Assembly: GCF_027595985.1 (NCBI RefSeq)
Contig: NC_073305.1
Coordinates: 112,774,759 to 112,838,758, forward strand
Length of the DNA stretch: 64,000 nt
Direction of reading: 5' to 3'
Source: Sorex araneus
Taxonomy: Eukaryota; Chordata; Mammalia; Eulipotyphla; Soricidae
In this document: positions 22,309 to 33,121 of the stretch, in pieces
How positions within the stretch are numbered: position 1 is the first letter of the stretch
Layout: the number at the start of each line of letters is the position of its first letter
Notes under the pieces: model-generated
Databases searched by the model: none
What the model was told of the DNA's origin: nothing
Seen by the model: the letters and a program-made list of their open reading frames with translations, nothing else
Program-made: the position numbers and the translations under genes

Positions 22309-22488
22309 TTTTTTTTTTTTTTTGCTTTTTTGGGTCACACCTGGTGATGCACAGGGGTTATTCCTGGCTCTGCACTCAGGAATTACCCCTGGCGGTGCTC
22401 AGGGGACCATATGGGATGCTGGGATTTGAACCCGGGTCGGCCGCGTGCAAGGCAAACGCCCTACCCGCTGTGCTATCTCTCCAGCCCC
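22309..22488 (-). mobile_element. Type-A SINE, young subfamily
   Basis: Perfect CATAATGAATTT flanks (22297-22308, 22489-22500). Carries GGAGAGATAGC and GGTTCAAATCC variants shared with 52016 and 52372. Confidence 0.96.
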
Positions 22489-22500
22489 CATAATGAATTT

Positions 22501-22640
22501 AAATTCTAGCTCTTCCATTTGTTAGCTAGATATCCCCAGAAAGTCTTAAATTGTCCAAGAGTCAATTTCTTCATGTATTATGTGATATTACCTACTTTAT
22601 AAATGTAACAAAAGGCATTTTGTGCTCTACCAGATACAAA
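22501..22640 (+). mobile_element. MIR
   Basis: CAATTTCTTCATGTATTATG...ATTACCTACTTTATAAATG fits the MIR 3' half. Confidence 0.6.
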
Positions 22641-22699
22641 GATAGAACATGTAGTTAATATTATCTCAATTTCTAAACTACCAATCAAGTATAATAATA

Positions 22700-22865
22700 C
22701 TGCCAATTAGATAGTTCAACAGACTGGGGAGCATGCTTGGCATGCAAAAAAATTTAGGTTTGATCCCCAGCACTAAAAATGGTGTCTCGGCACTGCTGGA
22801 AGTACCCCTTAAGCACAGAGCTAAGAATTGCCCCTGAGCACCACCATGTACAGATTTAACTTTAA
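22700..22865 (+). mobile_element. Type-A SINE, decayed
   Basis: GGAGCATGCTTGGCATGC and TTTGATCCCCAGCACT. Confidence 0.7.
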
Positions 22866-22969
22866 AAACTTAAAAATAAATAAATGGAGCTGACATAAAG
22901 CATTTTATATAAAATAAAATGGGGACCAAAAAAAAATGTGAAATAACCTGGAAAAATTTGTTGTCTGTT

Positions 22970-23152
22970 GAGCTGGAGTAATAGCACAGTGGGTAGGGCG
23001 TTTGCCTTGCACATGGCCGACCCAGACTTGATTCCCAGCATCCCATATGGTCCCCTGAGCACGGCCAGGAGTAATTTCTGAGTGTGTAGCCAGAAGTAAC
23101 CCCTGTGCATCACCAGGTGTGACCCAAAAACAAATCCCCCCCCCCAAAAAAA
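22970..23152 (+). mobile_element. Type-A SINE, full
   Basis: Flanked by TTTGTTGTCTGTT and TCTGTTGTCTGTT (22957-22969, 23153-23165). Confidence 0.93.
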
Positions 23153-23283
23153 TCTGTTGTCTGTTTTCGTTGCAATACAATCTTCTTACAAGATAAAATG
23201 CCTCAAAAGCCAAAAGTAACCCAGTTGTTACCTGATATTCAGTTTTGCAACTATAGAACAGCTGCAAAAATTAACAAAAATCT

Positions 23284-23546
23284 GTAGCACTGTAGCACTG
23301 TCATAGCACTGTCATCCTGTTGTTTGTTGATTTGCTGGAGTAAGCACCAGTAATGTCTACATTGTGAGATTTGTTACTGTTTTTGGCATACCGAATACGC
23401 CACAGGTAGCTTGCCAGACTCTGCCATGTGGGTGGGATACTCTCGGTAGCTTGCCAGGCTCTCCGAGAGGGACAGAGAAATCAAACCCAGGTCAGCCTTG
23501 TGCAAGACAAATGCCCTACCCGCTGTGCTATTGCTCCAGTCTATAT
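23284..23546 (-). mobile_element. Type-B SINE, full, with CAGTGCTA tail
   Basis: Tail on the low side is AGCACTGTAGCACTGTCAT, no A run. Flanks share AAAAATCT (23276-23283, 23547-23554). Confidence 0.9.
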
Positions 23547-23557
23547 AAAAATCTATA

Positions 23558-23734
23558 GGGGCTGGAGCGATAGCACAGTGGGTAGGGCTCTTGTCTTGTA
23601 CGCAACTGACCCGGGTTCGATTCCCAGCATCCCATATGGTCACCCAAGCACCACGTGGAATAACTCCTGAGTACATGAGCCAGGAGTAACCCCTGTGCAT
23701 CGCTGGGTGTGACCCCCCCCATAAAAAAGCAAAA
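23558..23734 (+). mobile_element. Type-A SINE, full, beside a type-B copy
   Basis: Flanked by AAAAATCTATA (23547-23557, 23735-23745). Its left duplication is also the right duplication of the preceding SINE. Confidence 0.94.
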
Positions 23735-23812
23735 AAAAATCTATAAATGCCACTATTCTAACCTTCATACCATGTTATCACAAAATATCACTTCTAGAAT
23801 ATGGTACTTTTG

Positions 23813-23967
23813 CTTAGGACAACACATAGCTATGCTCAGGACTTACTCCTGGCTCTGCACTCAGAATCACTCCTGGAGGGCTTAGGGGACCATATGTAGT
23901 GCCAGGGATCAAACCTGGGATGGCCAAGTGCAAGGCAAGTACCCACAGTACTATATTACAGCTCCAA
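23813..23967 (-). mobile_element. Type-A SINE, decayed
   Basis: Flanked by GAATATGGTACTTTTG and GAATAAGGTACTTTTG (23797-23812, 23968-23983). Confidence 0.9.
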
Positions 23968-24006
23968 GAATAAGGTACTTTTGTTCTCAGAATTAATCAG
24001 TTCAAA

Positions 24007-24173
24007 GGGCTGGAGAGATAGTACAGCAGGTAGGGTGTTTGTCTTGCATGCCATCAACCCTCAACCAGGGTTCAATCCCCAGCATCCCCACCATAAGTAA
24101 TTCCTGTGCAGAGCCAGAACTAACCCCTGAGCATCGCTGGGGGTACCTCCCTGTTTCCTGCCCAAAAAAAGAG
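24007..24173 (+). mobile_element. Type-A SINE, moderately decayed
   Basis: Flanked by AATCAGTTCAAA (23995-24006, 24174-24185). CAACCCT is duplicated inside box B. Confidence 0.9.
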
Positions 24174-24387
24174 AATCAGTTCAAATAATAGGCTGGCTGT
24201 ATCAACAAAGTTAGATTGAGAACTAACATATGCTATGTTCAAATCACCTTATGGTACTTAATAGTCATATTTTAATTTCTATACCAGCAAAAGATCAAAT
24301 GAAAATTCTTTTCAGTTCAAGAACTGAACAGTTTAAATACAAGGAACTACAGTTTTATTATACTGCAAAATATATTTCTTTTCTTTG

Positions 24388-24525
24388 TGTTTTTGAGTAC
24401 TCCCAGCTCCATGCTCAGGGAACACTCCTGAGATTATGCAGGGACCATATCGTTGCCAGGGCTCTAACCTGAGGCTCCCAGGTGCAAAGCATGTGCTGAA
24501 CTCTTCAAGCTGCATCTCTGGCCCC
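24388..24525 (-). mobile_element. Decayed SINE
   Basis: CCCAGCTCCATGCTCAGGGA through TGCATCTCTGGCCCC. Confidence 0.65.
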
Positions 24526-24554
24526 AATAGAGTACTTTAAATTAAATAGATACT

Positions 24555-24735
24555 TGTAGAGGATGAAGCAATGTACAGCAGATAGAGCGCTTGCATCAAC
24601 CTGGGTTCAATCCCTAGCACCACATATGGTCTCCTGAGCACCACCATGAATGACCCCTGAACACTGAGCCAGGAGTAAGCCCTGCTTACAGACCACCACC
24701 CACTCCTCCTGAAAACAACAACAACAACAACAAAA
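24555..24735 (+). mobile_element. Type-A SINE, decayed, (CAA)n tail
   Basis: GTACAGCAGATAGAGCGCTT; tail of CAA repeats at 24714-24733. Confidence 0.7.
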
Positions 24736-24834
24736 AAAAAACACCCCACAACTTTAGAGGGTAAGAGGCACTAAGATTTAAATAAATTAACACTTGGAAA
24801 AATACTAAATTCACTCAAGTAAAAGAGACCTATT

Positions 24835-25170
24835 TGTCTGGGGACCATAATTGGCAGTACCAAGAGGTTACTCCCAGCTCTGTGTTCTGTTTTGGGTTGG
24901 GTTGCTGTTGTTTGGGGGCCATATCACAACAGGTGTTACTCCTGGCTTACTCGGGTATTGCTCAGGACTTACTCCTGGCTCTGTACTCAAGAATCACTTC
25001 TGGCAGTGCTCAGGGGGCCATATGGAATGCCAGGAATAGAACCCAGGTGAGTAATGTGCAAGACAAGCACCCTGTCAGCTGTATTATCTCTCCAGCCCCC
25101 AGCTCTGTGCTCTGGACCTCCCACATGTAAAACATGACCTCAGCTCAATGAGTTGTATCTTATGTCCCAA
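24835..25170 (-). mobile_element. Old SINE split by a younger one
   Basis: Two halves, 24835-24884 and 25110-25170, form one decayed antisense SINE once the insert is removed. Confidence 0.65.
24885..25097 (-). mobile_element. Type-A SINE nested in an older SINE
   Basis: Flanked by CCCAGCTCTGTG (24873-24884, 25098-25109). Contains a partly duplicated body, with TTACTCCTGGCT at 24946-24957 and 24970-24981. Confidence 0.8.
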
Positions 25171-25629
25171 ACAACACTTTTAAATAAATCAAATGAAAAT
25201 ATATATTCTTTGGTCTTAAAGGTTTAAGTAAGAAAAAAAGATTAAGATCACTAATTTTAGAGGAGTTTCAAATGAGTAACAATGAAAATAAGATACCAAC
25301 TATATTGTTTACATGATAAAATGCTCAGACCTGAAGAAAATTGGAATTCAATTGGTAGTAGTAAATGATAAAGAATAAGGAGATAGTAACATAATTGAAA
25401 AACACCTATAAACTGCAAATGAAAAGAAACAGAGAAAAAAAACGAGAAAAATTAGAGTTCAGAAAGATACTAACATAAAATTAAACAAAATACAAAACAA
25501 AATAGAAAACTATCAAATATTTGAGATTATATTTTGTCTTCTACATCAAGGATTTTTTTCTTGCTACCCACATACCACTCATCCCTCATTTACTCTCTTG
25601 GAGGATAGAGGGTGGGGTGGAGGGAAGGA

Positions 25630-25740
25630 TGGTGTTTTAAGCCTGGCTCTGCTCAAACGACCAGATGTGGCACCCAGGATCAAATGGGGTCAGTACCTGC
25701 GAGGCAAGCACTTTATTTCTTACACTATCTTTTAAAACAC
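25630..25740 (-). mobile_element. SINE fragment
   Basis: TAAGCCTGGCTCTGCTCAAA and GATCAAATGGGGTCAGTACC. Confidence 0.5.
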
Positions 25741-25850
25741 ACATACACCAAAAAAATTTAAATAAGCTCCAAGCAAGAACTTTATTATCCCACTGAATAT
25801 TCACCTTATACCTTAAAAAGTTTAAATAAAAATATTTTAAATCTACTTTA

Positions 25851-26035
25851 ATGGGTTTTTTTTTTCTCTATGGGTCACGCCTGGCAATGCACAGGGGTTA
25901 CTCCTGGCTATGCACTCAGGAATTACTCTTGGCAGTGCTCACAGGGGCCCATATAGGATGCTGGGAATCGAACCCGGGTCGGTCACATGCAAGGCAAACA
26001 AATGCCCTACCCACTGTGTTATCGCTCCAGCCCCT
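25851..26035 (-). mobile_element. Type-A SINE, full
   Basis: GGGTCACGCCTGGCAATGCA through TTATCGCTCCAGCCCC. It ends about 100 bases from exon 20. Confidence 0.9.
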
Positions 26036-26132
26036 AACAATTATTTTTAAAGTGAAGTATATACAACAGAAAAGGACACAAAAGAGAGAATACTATAATT
26101 AGCAACGCTTTAAATTAAAATTGATACAATAC

Positions 26133-26233
26133 CTGCAAATATTCCTGAAATTCTTCTCTCTTTGACTTCAAGAATTCATAATTTTTGGGACCAATGATTC
26201 TCTTAGAGGGAAGCTGAGCATCAGGAAATGTGC
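26133..26233 (-). CDS. SNX14: SNX14 exon 20: PX domain C-terminal half
   Basis: Encodes residues 632-665, [20 protein letters not shown] then [14 protein letters not shown]. The LPSKRIIG stretch is the proline-containing PX loop and [10 protein letters not shown] the following helix. Donor CAG|GTATTG, acceptor TTTCAG, ends in phase 0. Confidence 0.96.
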
Positions 26234-26234
26234 C

Positions 26235-26810
26235 TGAAATTAGTGTACACAAAAGGAATTACTATATTCTATTATTTTTTAAACCTAGATTATAATCTAA
26301 TATGAAAAATTAAGATTATAATGCTGCCTGTGGCATTACATAAAAGAATCTTGATAAATCAAAAGCCTTCCAGAAGTCCAGACCAAAGATTAACACTGAT
26401 AATCAAATTATCACTTTCATTCATCAGCTACTTGACATGGACAAGAATTTTAACTTTCTATACTAGATGAAACAGCTTTAAAAATATGAGATTATTTTGG
26501 AAATGAAATTCTCTTAGGCAAAAATGTTACTAAGAGACACCCACTCCGGTAGCATCCTGCTAATGCTAATATATACTTTGAAACAATAAGGATACTATCA
26601 GGTAGGGTTGAAAGGAAATTTTAGGACCAAAAAGGAAAGATATTACTGGGAATTAAACCAGCTTTGGTTAATTCAGTATATTAAAAGTGTGGAGAGAAAT
26701 GATCTTCTCTCCACTCTATGTCAGATGAAAAAGTTCTGACAGAAAAGGAAAAAAAAAGTCATGACATATTAGTTTGTGGTAGAGACAAAGAGAAAGCCAT
26801 TTAAACACAA
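26235..26810. other. Intronic DNA, nothing recognised
   Basis: No frame or repeat family identified. Confidence 0.45.
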
Positions 26811-26814
26811 GCAC

Positions 26815-26970
26815 AAGACAGAGAGATAGTTTTAAGGATTGGTTCACAGGCTTTGCATTTAGGAGCCTCAGGTTGATCCCAGGCACAAGTTTCCTACAGC
26901 ACTGCCAGGAGTGGCCACAGACATGAAAGAGGAGTAATCAAGAGGCACCACTAGTTGTGGTCCCCAAAAC
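26815..26970 (+). mobile_element. Decayed SINE
   Basis: AGACAGAGAGATAGTTTTAA and CACTGCCAGGAGTGGCCACA. Confidence 0.55.
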
Positions 26971-27212
26971 AAGATAAAAAAACAATAAGGTCAAGGAAAA
27001 ATTCGAAATCTAATAAAAAAAACTATCGGCCTTGTATTCTTTATCTTCCTATAGTTGTCATATCATAGGTTTTGCTGTCAGTGAAGAATAAAAAAGATTT
27101 TCTGTCCTTTTCAGTTTCACAGCCAATCTCATTTTGGATCGGGGACACTTCCACAGGGCTTTACTAAAATAAAAAGATTCAGAACACACAAATAAAAAAA
27201 AGCTCACCAATC

Positions 27213-27395
27213 TGGGGTCAGAGAAATAGTACAGTGGGTAAGGCACTTGCCTTGCAAGCAGCCAACCCAGACTTGATCCCCAACGTCCCATTTGGTCCCT
27301 GGAGTCCCACCAGGAGCAATTACTTAGCAGTCAGGAATAACCCCAGAGCACTACTGTGTGTGGCCCAAACCCTGTCCCCACCGAAAAAAAAAAAA
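27213..27395 (+). mobile_element. Type-A SINE, moderately decayed
   Basis: GGGGTCAGAGAAATAGTACA through CTGTGTGTGGCCC. Confidence 0.8.
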
Positions 27396-27911
27396 ATCAC
27401 GAATTTTTTTTAAATGACTTCAAACACTTCCTAATCATATCCCTGAAAGTAACATATATATGTGAGAATAAACTAAAACAGATAAATGCTTTTCTTGTCT
27501 GGCTGCCCTCAACAGAAACATTTAGCTAGCTTTGCCTCCTTATCTAATCCTAAGAGCTAAATCAAACTATTTGCCCTATTGTTTGGCAAGGAAGATAAGG
27601 GTAAAGAACAAGTCACCCTGAAATATCTGGCTTAATCTTTGCCACATCAATATCAAAATTAAATCAGAAAAAGAAACTTTTCTAAATTATAAAACAATTA
27701 TTTAAAAGTTTTTGGTATTATTTATAAAATACTGTACTATAAAAAAACCTTTGAGATATAAAATAAACAAAAAAGGACAAAAACAGTACACCACTATTAA
27801 TTGAACTGTTATATTTGACACTATATATTAAAATTAAATTTTTAATCTAGTACAGCAATTTTTACGAAGGCTAAATGTAAAATGCAATGTTTATACAAAA
27901 AGGAAACAAAC

Positions 27912-27995
27912 CATGAAATTCTGTTAGTTTTGATTCAAGTACATAGAATTCAAGGTATCTTCTATAGACAGACCAATGTTCAGGCTCATGTCCAA
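27912..27995 (-). CDS. SNX14: SNX14 exon 19: PX domain
   Basis: Encodes residues 604-632, [20 protein letters not shown] then ESKLTEFH. The YRRYLEF segment is the PX signature region. The donor is ATG|GTTTGT, with T at +3 instead of the usual A or G, so it is weak. Acceptor TTTACAG. Ends with one base of a glycine codon. Confidence 0.96.
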
Positions 27996-28524
27996 CTGTA
28001 AATGGAATGAATAACAAATAATTTTATGAACTACTAGAAGAATGCAGTATTTAAAGCAGCATACAAAATTAAAAAGCATCCTATTCTTAACAAAATATAT
28101 TTTTACTGGCATCTACAGTAACACTGTAAATGGAACTTGAAGAAATGAATGCCATCAATTTATGTTATTATTTCAATATAATTTTCCCACATCAAAACCT
28201 AGCAGAAAAATTCAAGCTATGCAACTGTGACAGGTTTCAAATGTAACACAAATAATATATAGCATAAATATTTGTAATCAATTTTCAGTCTCTCAAATAT
28301 CTACCATTGTCCTGATTTAATAATACAGTATAGAATAGTGCTAATAGGATTTTTTGCAATTACAAAAATGTTCTACACTACCTAAACCAAAACAGTATTA
28401 GCCACATGTTGCTACTGATCATTTCAAATGTAACTAGCATTAAGCCAAAATATTATGTAATTTAATTACTAAATATGGTTCAATTATAAAGAACCAAGTA
28501 ATAGTTTAAAAAATTAAAATAGGT

Positions 28525-28715
28525 CTGCTTATTCCAATTCTGGGCCCCGCTTTACTATATGACTTCAAAAAAGTAATACCACTATACCTCAGTTTGCCTA
28601 TAGGATAATCTTTCCTATGATATAAAATAATCCACTAAAAGAACTTCTGTGCAGTGAACAACACACAGTAAATACCAAAAAAATGTTACTGCTATTATTA
28701 ATATCTCATGAATAG
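28525..28715 (+). mobile_element. MIR
   Basis: CCTCAGTTTGCCTATAGGAT and ACACAGTAAATACCAAAAAA...CTATTATTAAT match the MIR 3' end. Confidence 0.7.
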
Positions 28716-28769
28716 ATGTAAAATGCAATGCATTTAATCAACTAAAATAACAACACTGTTATTTTAGTA

Positions 28770-28985
28770 GGAGGCCAGAGAGATAGTACAGCAGGTAGGG
28801 TGCTTGCCTTGCACACATCAGACCCACATTCAAGCCCTGGAGTCTCATACAGTCTCCTGAGCCTGCCAGGAGAGATTCCTGAGTGTAGAGCCAGGAGTAA
28901 CCCCTAAACATCACTAGGTATGGGGATCCCCAAATAAAACCCCAAACAAACCTAAATTCAAAAACAAACAAACAAACAAAACCAA
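28770..28985 (+). mobile_element. Type-A SINE, moderately decayed
   Basis: GGCCAGAGAGATAGTACAGC through GGTATGGGGATCCCC and a (CAAA)n tail. Confidence 0.85.
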
Positions 28986-29289
28986 TCTGTTGATTACAAT
29001 TTATAAATACTACCTTTCTTTCTCAACATTGGTCTTAAAAGATCTTTTTTATATCTAACTTTTATTTTTAAAATACTGAATTCCTGTTTTACTATACATA
29101 TAAAATTAATGTAGTACATGATAAAATTTTTCTATCCCTTGCACAGACCATGACTTCCCAAGAGTGTACTGTATTAACAAAAGTCTACAGCACTACAAAC
29201 TAATTTTTAGAATGTAAGTTTTAAACTATTTTTGGTTTTGATTTCATAGTTAACATATTAAGTCGACATTTTAAAAACAAAGTACAAAC

Positions 29290-29455
29290 ATCAGAGGCTG
29301 GGGAGATAGCATAGGAGGTAAGGCTCCATGCAGTCATCTCTGGTTCAAATTCCTGGTCCCACAAATTGTTCCCTAAGCGTGGCTAGGCATCACTCCTAAC
29401 ACAGAGCCAGGAATAGCCCATGAGTATAGCCAAGATATTGTGCTCCAAAATAAAA
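29290..29455 (+). mobile_element. Type-A SINE, decayed
   Basis: GGCTGGGGAGATAGCATAGG; TGCCTTG segment deleted. Confidence 0.75.
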
Positions 29456-29699
29456 CAAGACAACCAGAGCACAAACATTAAACATGGCTGTCCCAAATGC
29501 AAAAATGAAGAATTCCCAAAGTATTTAAATGTTTATCAGACATAAATATTTTGAAATGAAGTAAAAGTTACATAAATTAAATTATACCTGCATAGTCAAT
29601 AAATTTTAGTTCAACAAATTAGTTAATTGGTAACAAAAATGGCCTCCAAAACCAGAGGGATGCAGTCTTAATCAACAGCTAGAGTTGCAATTTTTTTAA

Positions 29700-29795
29700 A
29701 AATTGATTTTGGTTTTGGCAGAACCTGGGATCAAACCCAGAACCTCATATATGTAAGGCAAGTGGCTCTACTATGGAACTATACACCCCCAACCT
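29700..29795 (-). mobile_element. SINE fragment
   Basis: GGGATCAAACCCAGAACCTC and TATGTAAGGCAAGTGGCTC. Confidence 0.55.
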
Positions 29796-29857
29796 GAAAA
29801 ATTCCCGATAAAGATAAATGAGTACCTTCTGACAAAGTTACTCATGAGGTTTCCTAC

Positions 29858-30059
29858 CTGCTCTCCGATCATTTCTTTCAACATCAATACAAAATACAGG
29901 GATTCTCTCTTTTTTCTCCTTCCTTTCAGAAGAGGGATCTTCAAAAAAGTCTACATATGGAATACTAATTTTCCAGGCAGCAAGGTTTCGGGGAGTAGAA
30001 GGTGTGCTCACAGCTTCGACTGGTGAATCATCTTCCATTACAACAATACCTTCTTCAAT
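29858..30059 (-). CDS. SNX14: SNX14 exon 18: first half of PX domain
   Basis: The longest coding exon here (202 bases), residues 537-604. It begins [20 protein letters not shown] and continues through [20 protein letters not shown] to [15 protein letters not shown]. The PX beta strands start at [11 protein letters not shown]14 PX is known to bind phosphoinositides poorly or not at all. Ends with one base of a split valine codon. Donor GCAG|GTAGGA, acceptor TTTTTAG. Confidence 0.97.
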
Positions 30060-30429
30060 CTAAAAATAATTATGAAGACAACTTTAAGTTATCAAGGACT
30101 TTAGACCACAGGAAAAGAGAATTAACTCTGTGCACCAAGTTTCCGTACCCAGTTCAGTTTTCATATCTTCTCAATAGAGAAGCAAATGATTGCAAATGAA
30201 AGTTTGAATCAAAGCAAGAACTGGGCATTGTCCTGTTGCCAATGGCTTTTGACTGGAGACTATCATTATTACGACAACCACCACCAATCCTAGCCAGAAC
30301 ACACTCATGACTAAAAGGCACTTGCTTAGTCAAGCCAATAAATTCTGCTCCATCCAGCCCCTCTATTAGCAGCTAGCAAGTAGGCCATACCTTCCAAAGC
30401 ATTCTCATATGGTACAGATATTCAAATCC

Positions 30430-30865
30430 TGAGCAAGTATCGTGATGGAGGTACCAGCTGCCTATTAGGTTCAAAATCTATTTGCATGCAGATCTGTGCA
30501 AACACAGGGCTCTGGAGACACAGAACTGCTATATGGAAGGAGCTGGGAAGTATTACTCTGAGCAAAGAAGTATTATGCTGAGCAAAGTCAGGGAGAAGGA
30601 AAGATACAAAATTATCTCGCTTATACACAGGATATAAAGAAGGACAGTAAGGGAATAACCAAAGGCCAAATGCAACAGAGCCTGTGAGCTAGTCTACAGA
30701 ACTGAGCTTAACACGATGAGGCAATAGCAGGGCCAAAGGACGGGGAGGTGAAGGGGACTCAGACCTTGAGACAGTGGTGGATGGAAGAGTTGGAATGCTG
30801 TGTGCATAAACCCTAACACTAACAGCACTGTATATCATGGTGACTAAAATTTAAAAAAATATTTT
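30430..30865 (+). mobile_element. L1 3' end
   Basis: AAGTATTATGCTGAGCAAAG, GGTGGATGGAAGAGTTGGAA and TATATCATGGTGACTAAAAT, in the L1 3' order, then A-rich. Confidence 0.7.
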
Positions 30866-31079
30866 TCATGTGTCAGCATGAGTAAGCACTGGCAAGCACT
30901 GCAAATAAGAGTGCAAATCTCACTAAACACTGTGGCCAAGTGTGTGATATATAATCACCAGTGAGCACCAGAGCTAAGTATGTGTATAACCTGATGTCAT
31001 TGCAATGACAACAACACAGTGAAGTAAGTGGAGGAATAAAGAAAATAAAGTAAAATAAAGTGAGAACTTTCAAATAAAC

Positions 31080-31225
31080 AAGGGCAAGAGAGACAACATA
31101 GGGGTCAGGGCATTTGCCTTGCATGTGGTGTGACCAATCCTGATTTGATCCCCAGCACCACATATGGTCCCCTAAGCACAGAGCCAAGAGTATCCCCTGA
31201 ATACTGCCATGTGTAGCCCCCTCAA
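31080..31225 (+). mobile_element. Type-A SINE, decayed
   Basis: GGGTCAGGGCATTTGCCTTG and TGATTTGATCCCCAGCACCA. Confidence 0.75.
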
Positions 31226-31305
31226 AATCAAAAATAAATAAAAAATAAAAATAAAATTAAAACTCCCTACATATGGATCATATGCTTGCAAAGATAGCAT
31301 TACGA

Positions 31306-31475
31306 GGGGCTGGAGCGATAGCACAGTGGGTAGGGCGGTTGCCTTGCACGCAGCCGACCCGGGTTCGATTCCCAGCATCCCATATGGTCCCCTTTGCACC
31401 ACCAGGGGTAATTCCTGAGTGCAGAGCCAGGAATAACCCCTGTGCATCGCCGGGTGTGACGCAAAAAAAAAAAAA
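31306..31475 (+). mobile_element. Type-A SINE, full and near consensus
   Basis: Flanked by AGCATTACGA (31296-31305, 31476-31485). Box B GGTTCGATTCC is perfect. Confidence 0.96.
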
Positions 31476-31738
31476 AGCATTACGATATCAAGTAAAATCT
31501 GTAAGAAAAAAATGGCAAATACTTACCATCTTTAATAAGATACTTATTAAAGTATCTCAGTTTAAAAGAAATTAATAAATAACAACTTAATGCTCAGAAA
31601 CTTTAAAATTTAGATAAGTACCATGAAATGGTAATATCTAATGAAAACAATTGAGAATACAAAGGATGTCTGAAGATAAAAGAGCAAAAAAGTAATGAAT
31701 GAGCAATAAATACATTTAATTGAAGAGATTTTACTTAC

Positions 31739-31871
31739 AAAGTCATCTTCACCTTCAGCTAACCCATAATTAGGCAACATAGCTCCCTCCATTGTGGTGC
31801 TCTTGAATACTCCTTTTATTTTGCTACCTATTCTGCTGATTCCAAATGATTCTCCTCTTTTAGTTGTGCTC
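31739..31871 (-). CDS. SNX14: SNX14 exon 17: RGS-PX linker
   Basis: Encodes residues 492-536: (R)[18 protein letters not shown], then [20 protein letters not shown] and EGEDDF. Basic and serine-rich at first, then acidic. Donor TTT|GTAAGT, acceptor ATATTTAG, ends in phase 0. Confidence 0.95.
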
Positions 31872-32204
31872 CTAAATATTAAGCAAAAATGTATAAAATG
31901 CTTGACAAATGATAAGTCTAAATTTTACTATAAATACAGTAGTGAAAAGTCACAAACCTAAGGTATAGTTAACATAACTTTTGTAATTCCTAGCCATACA
32001 TCCTCAACATCTAGAGGCCAAAAGTGTCAGAGCATTTATATTTTAAACTCAGGGGACAAATAAATAAGACAATATTTACTAATAACCAGTAACTGGGAAA
32101 AAAAGTTTTAAAAATGAGAGCCACCTAGTGGCATATAGATGAAACTGCCAAAAGAAAATTAAAATAATAGAAAAACGTGTTAAGCATGAAGTTCAATACA
32201 GAAT

Positions 32205-32310
32205 CTGAAGCTAGGATTGCTGTTCAGTGGCAGAGCACAAAGATTCACATATAGAGTTCCTGGATTTGATCCGTAGTGTGTGCACATGCACTAGCACAAG
32301 CACACACCCT
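32205..32310 (+). mobile_element. Old tRNA-like SINE fragment
   Basis: GGATTGCTGTTCAGTGGCAG and CTGGATTTGATCCGTAG. Different body from type A. Confidence 0.4.
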
Positions 32311-32458
32311 TTACAACTATACTAGTGTTGCAAATGTATATATTAAACTATGACCTTCTCAGTACTTCATCTTTCACATGAGTATAAAAAAAAATGTCCC
32401 TTGTAATTTATGAATGCTCATACAAAATTAAATTTTCCCATACATTAAAACCTCAAAA

Positions 32459-32628
32459 AGGGCTGGAGCAATAGCACAGCTGGTAGGACGCCTTGCACGC
32501 GGCCAACCCAGGTTCGATTCCCAGCATCCCATATGGTCTCCTGAGCACTGCCAGGGGTAATTTCTGAGTGCAGAGCCAGGAATTACCCCTGTGTGTTGCC
32601 AGGTGTGACCCAAAAAGAAAAAAAAAAC
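32459..32628 (+). mobile_element. Type-A SINE, full
   Basis: Flanked by CCTCAAAA (32451-32458, 32629-32636). Seven bases of the GGGCGTTTG region are lost. Confidence 0.92.
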
Positions 32629-32680
32629 CCTCAAAAGACTAAGGAAGCTGTATTTTACTTAACTTCAAAGTAAAGATTAG

Positions 32681-32812
32681 GGAGCCAGAGCGATAGTTAA
32701 ATGGGTAGGGCATTTGCCTTGCATGACTGAGACTTGATCCTAAAAGCCCTGTAACTGTTCTCACGGTGACTCAATTTTAAAAAAATTAAATAAATAAATA
32801 AATAAATAAACA
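32681..32812 (+). mobile_element. Chimera of SOR head and L1 3' terminus
   Basis: Positions 32681-32725 are a SINE head (AGAGCGATAGTTAAATGGGT to TTGCCTTGCATG). From ACTGAGACTTGATCC at 32726 the sequence is the L1 3' terminus (GTAACTGTTCTCACGGTGAC), ending in (AAAT)n. Box B is absent. Confidence 0.7.
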
Positions 32813-32880
32813 GAAGTAAATGTAGCCCAAAGAAGCAGCCTCTGCCATATATAACATATGCTCAATCATGTTTTAAAGAT

Positions 32881-33096
32881 CGATTTGTTCAAGCGGGCAC
32901 CAGTAACGTCTCTCATTGAGAGAATTATTGTTACTGTTTTTGGCATATCCAATACGCACAGGTAGCTTGCCAGTCTCTGCCGCGCAGGCTCGATACTCTC
33001 AGTAGCTTGCTGGGCTCTCCGAGAGGGGCGGAGGAAATAACTCCAGTTGGCCGCGTGAAAGGCGAAAGCCCAACCACTGTGCTATCGCTCCACCCC
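32881..33096 (-). mobile_element. Type-B SINE, tail-truncated
   Basis: Flanked by GTTTTAAAGAT (32870-32880, 33097-33107). The CAGTG tail is missing, yet the duplication is exact. Confidence 0.92.
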
Positions 33097-33121
33097 GTTT
33101 TAAAGATAATGTGCAATTTTT

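Noticed and set aside
31306-31380. tRNA-like gene with box A and perfect box B
   Set aside because: This is the head of a SOR SINE with target duplications. No cloverleaf with acceptor stem and CCA-side pairing is present.
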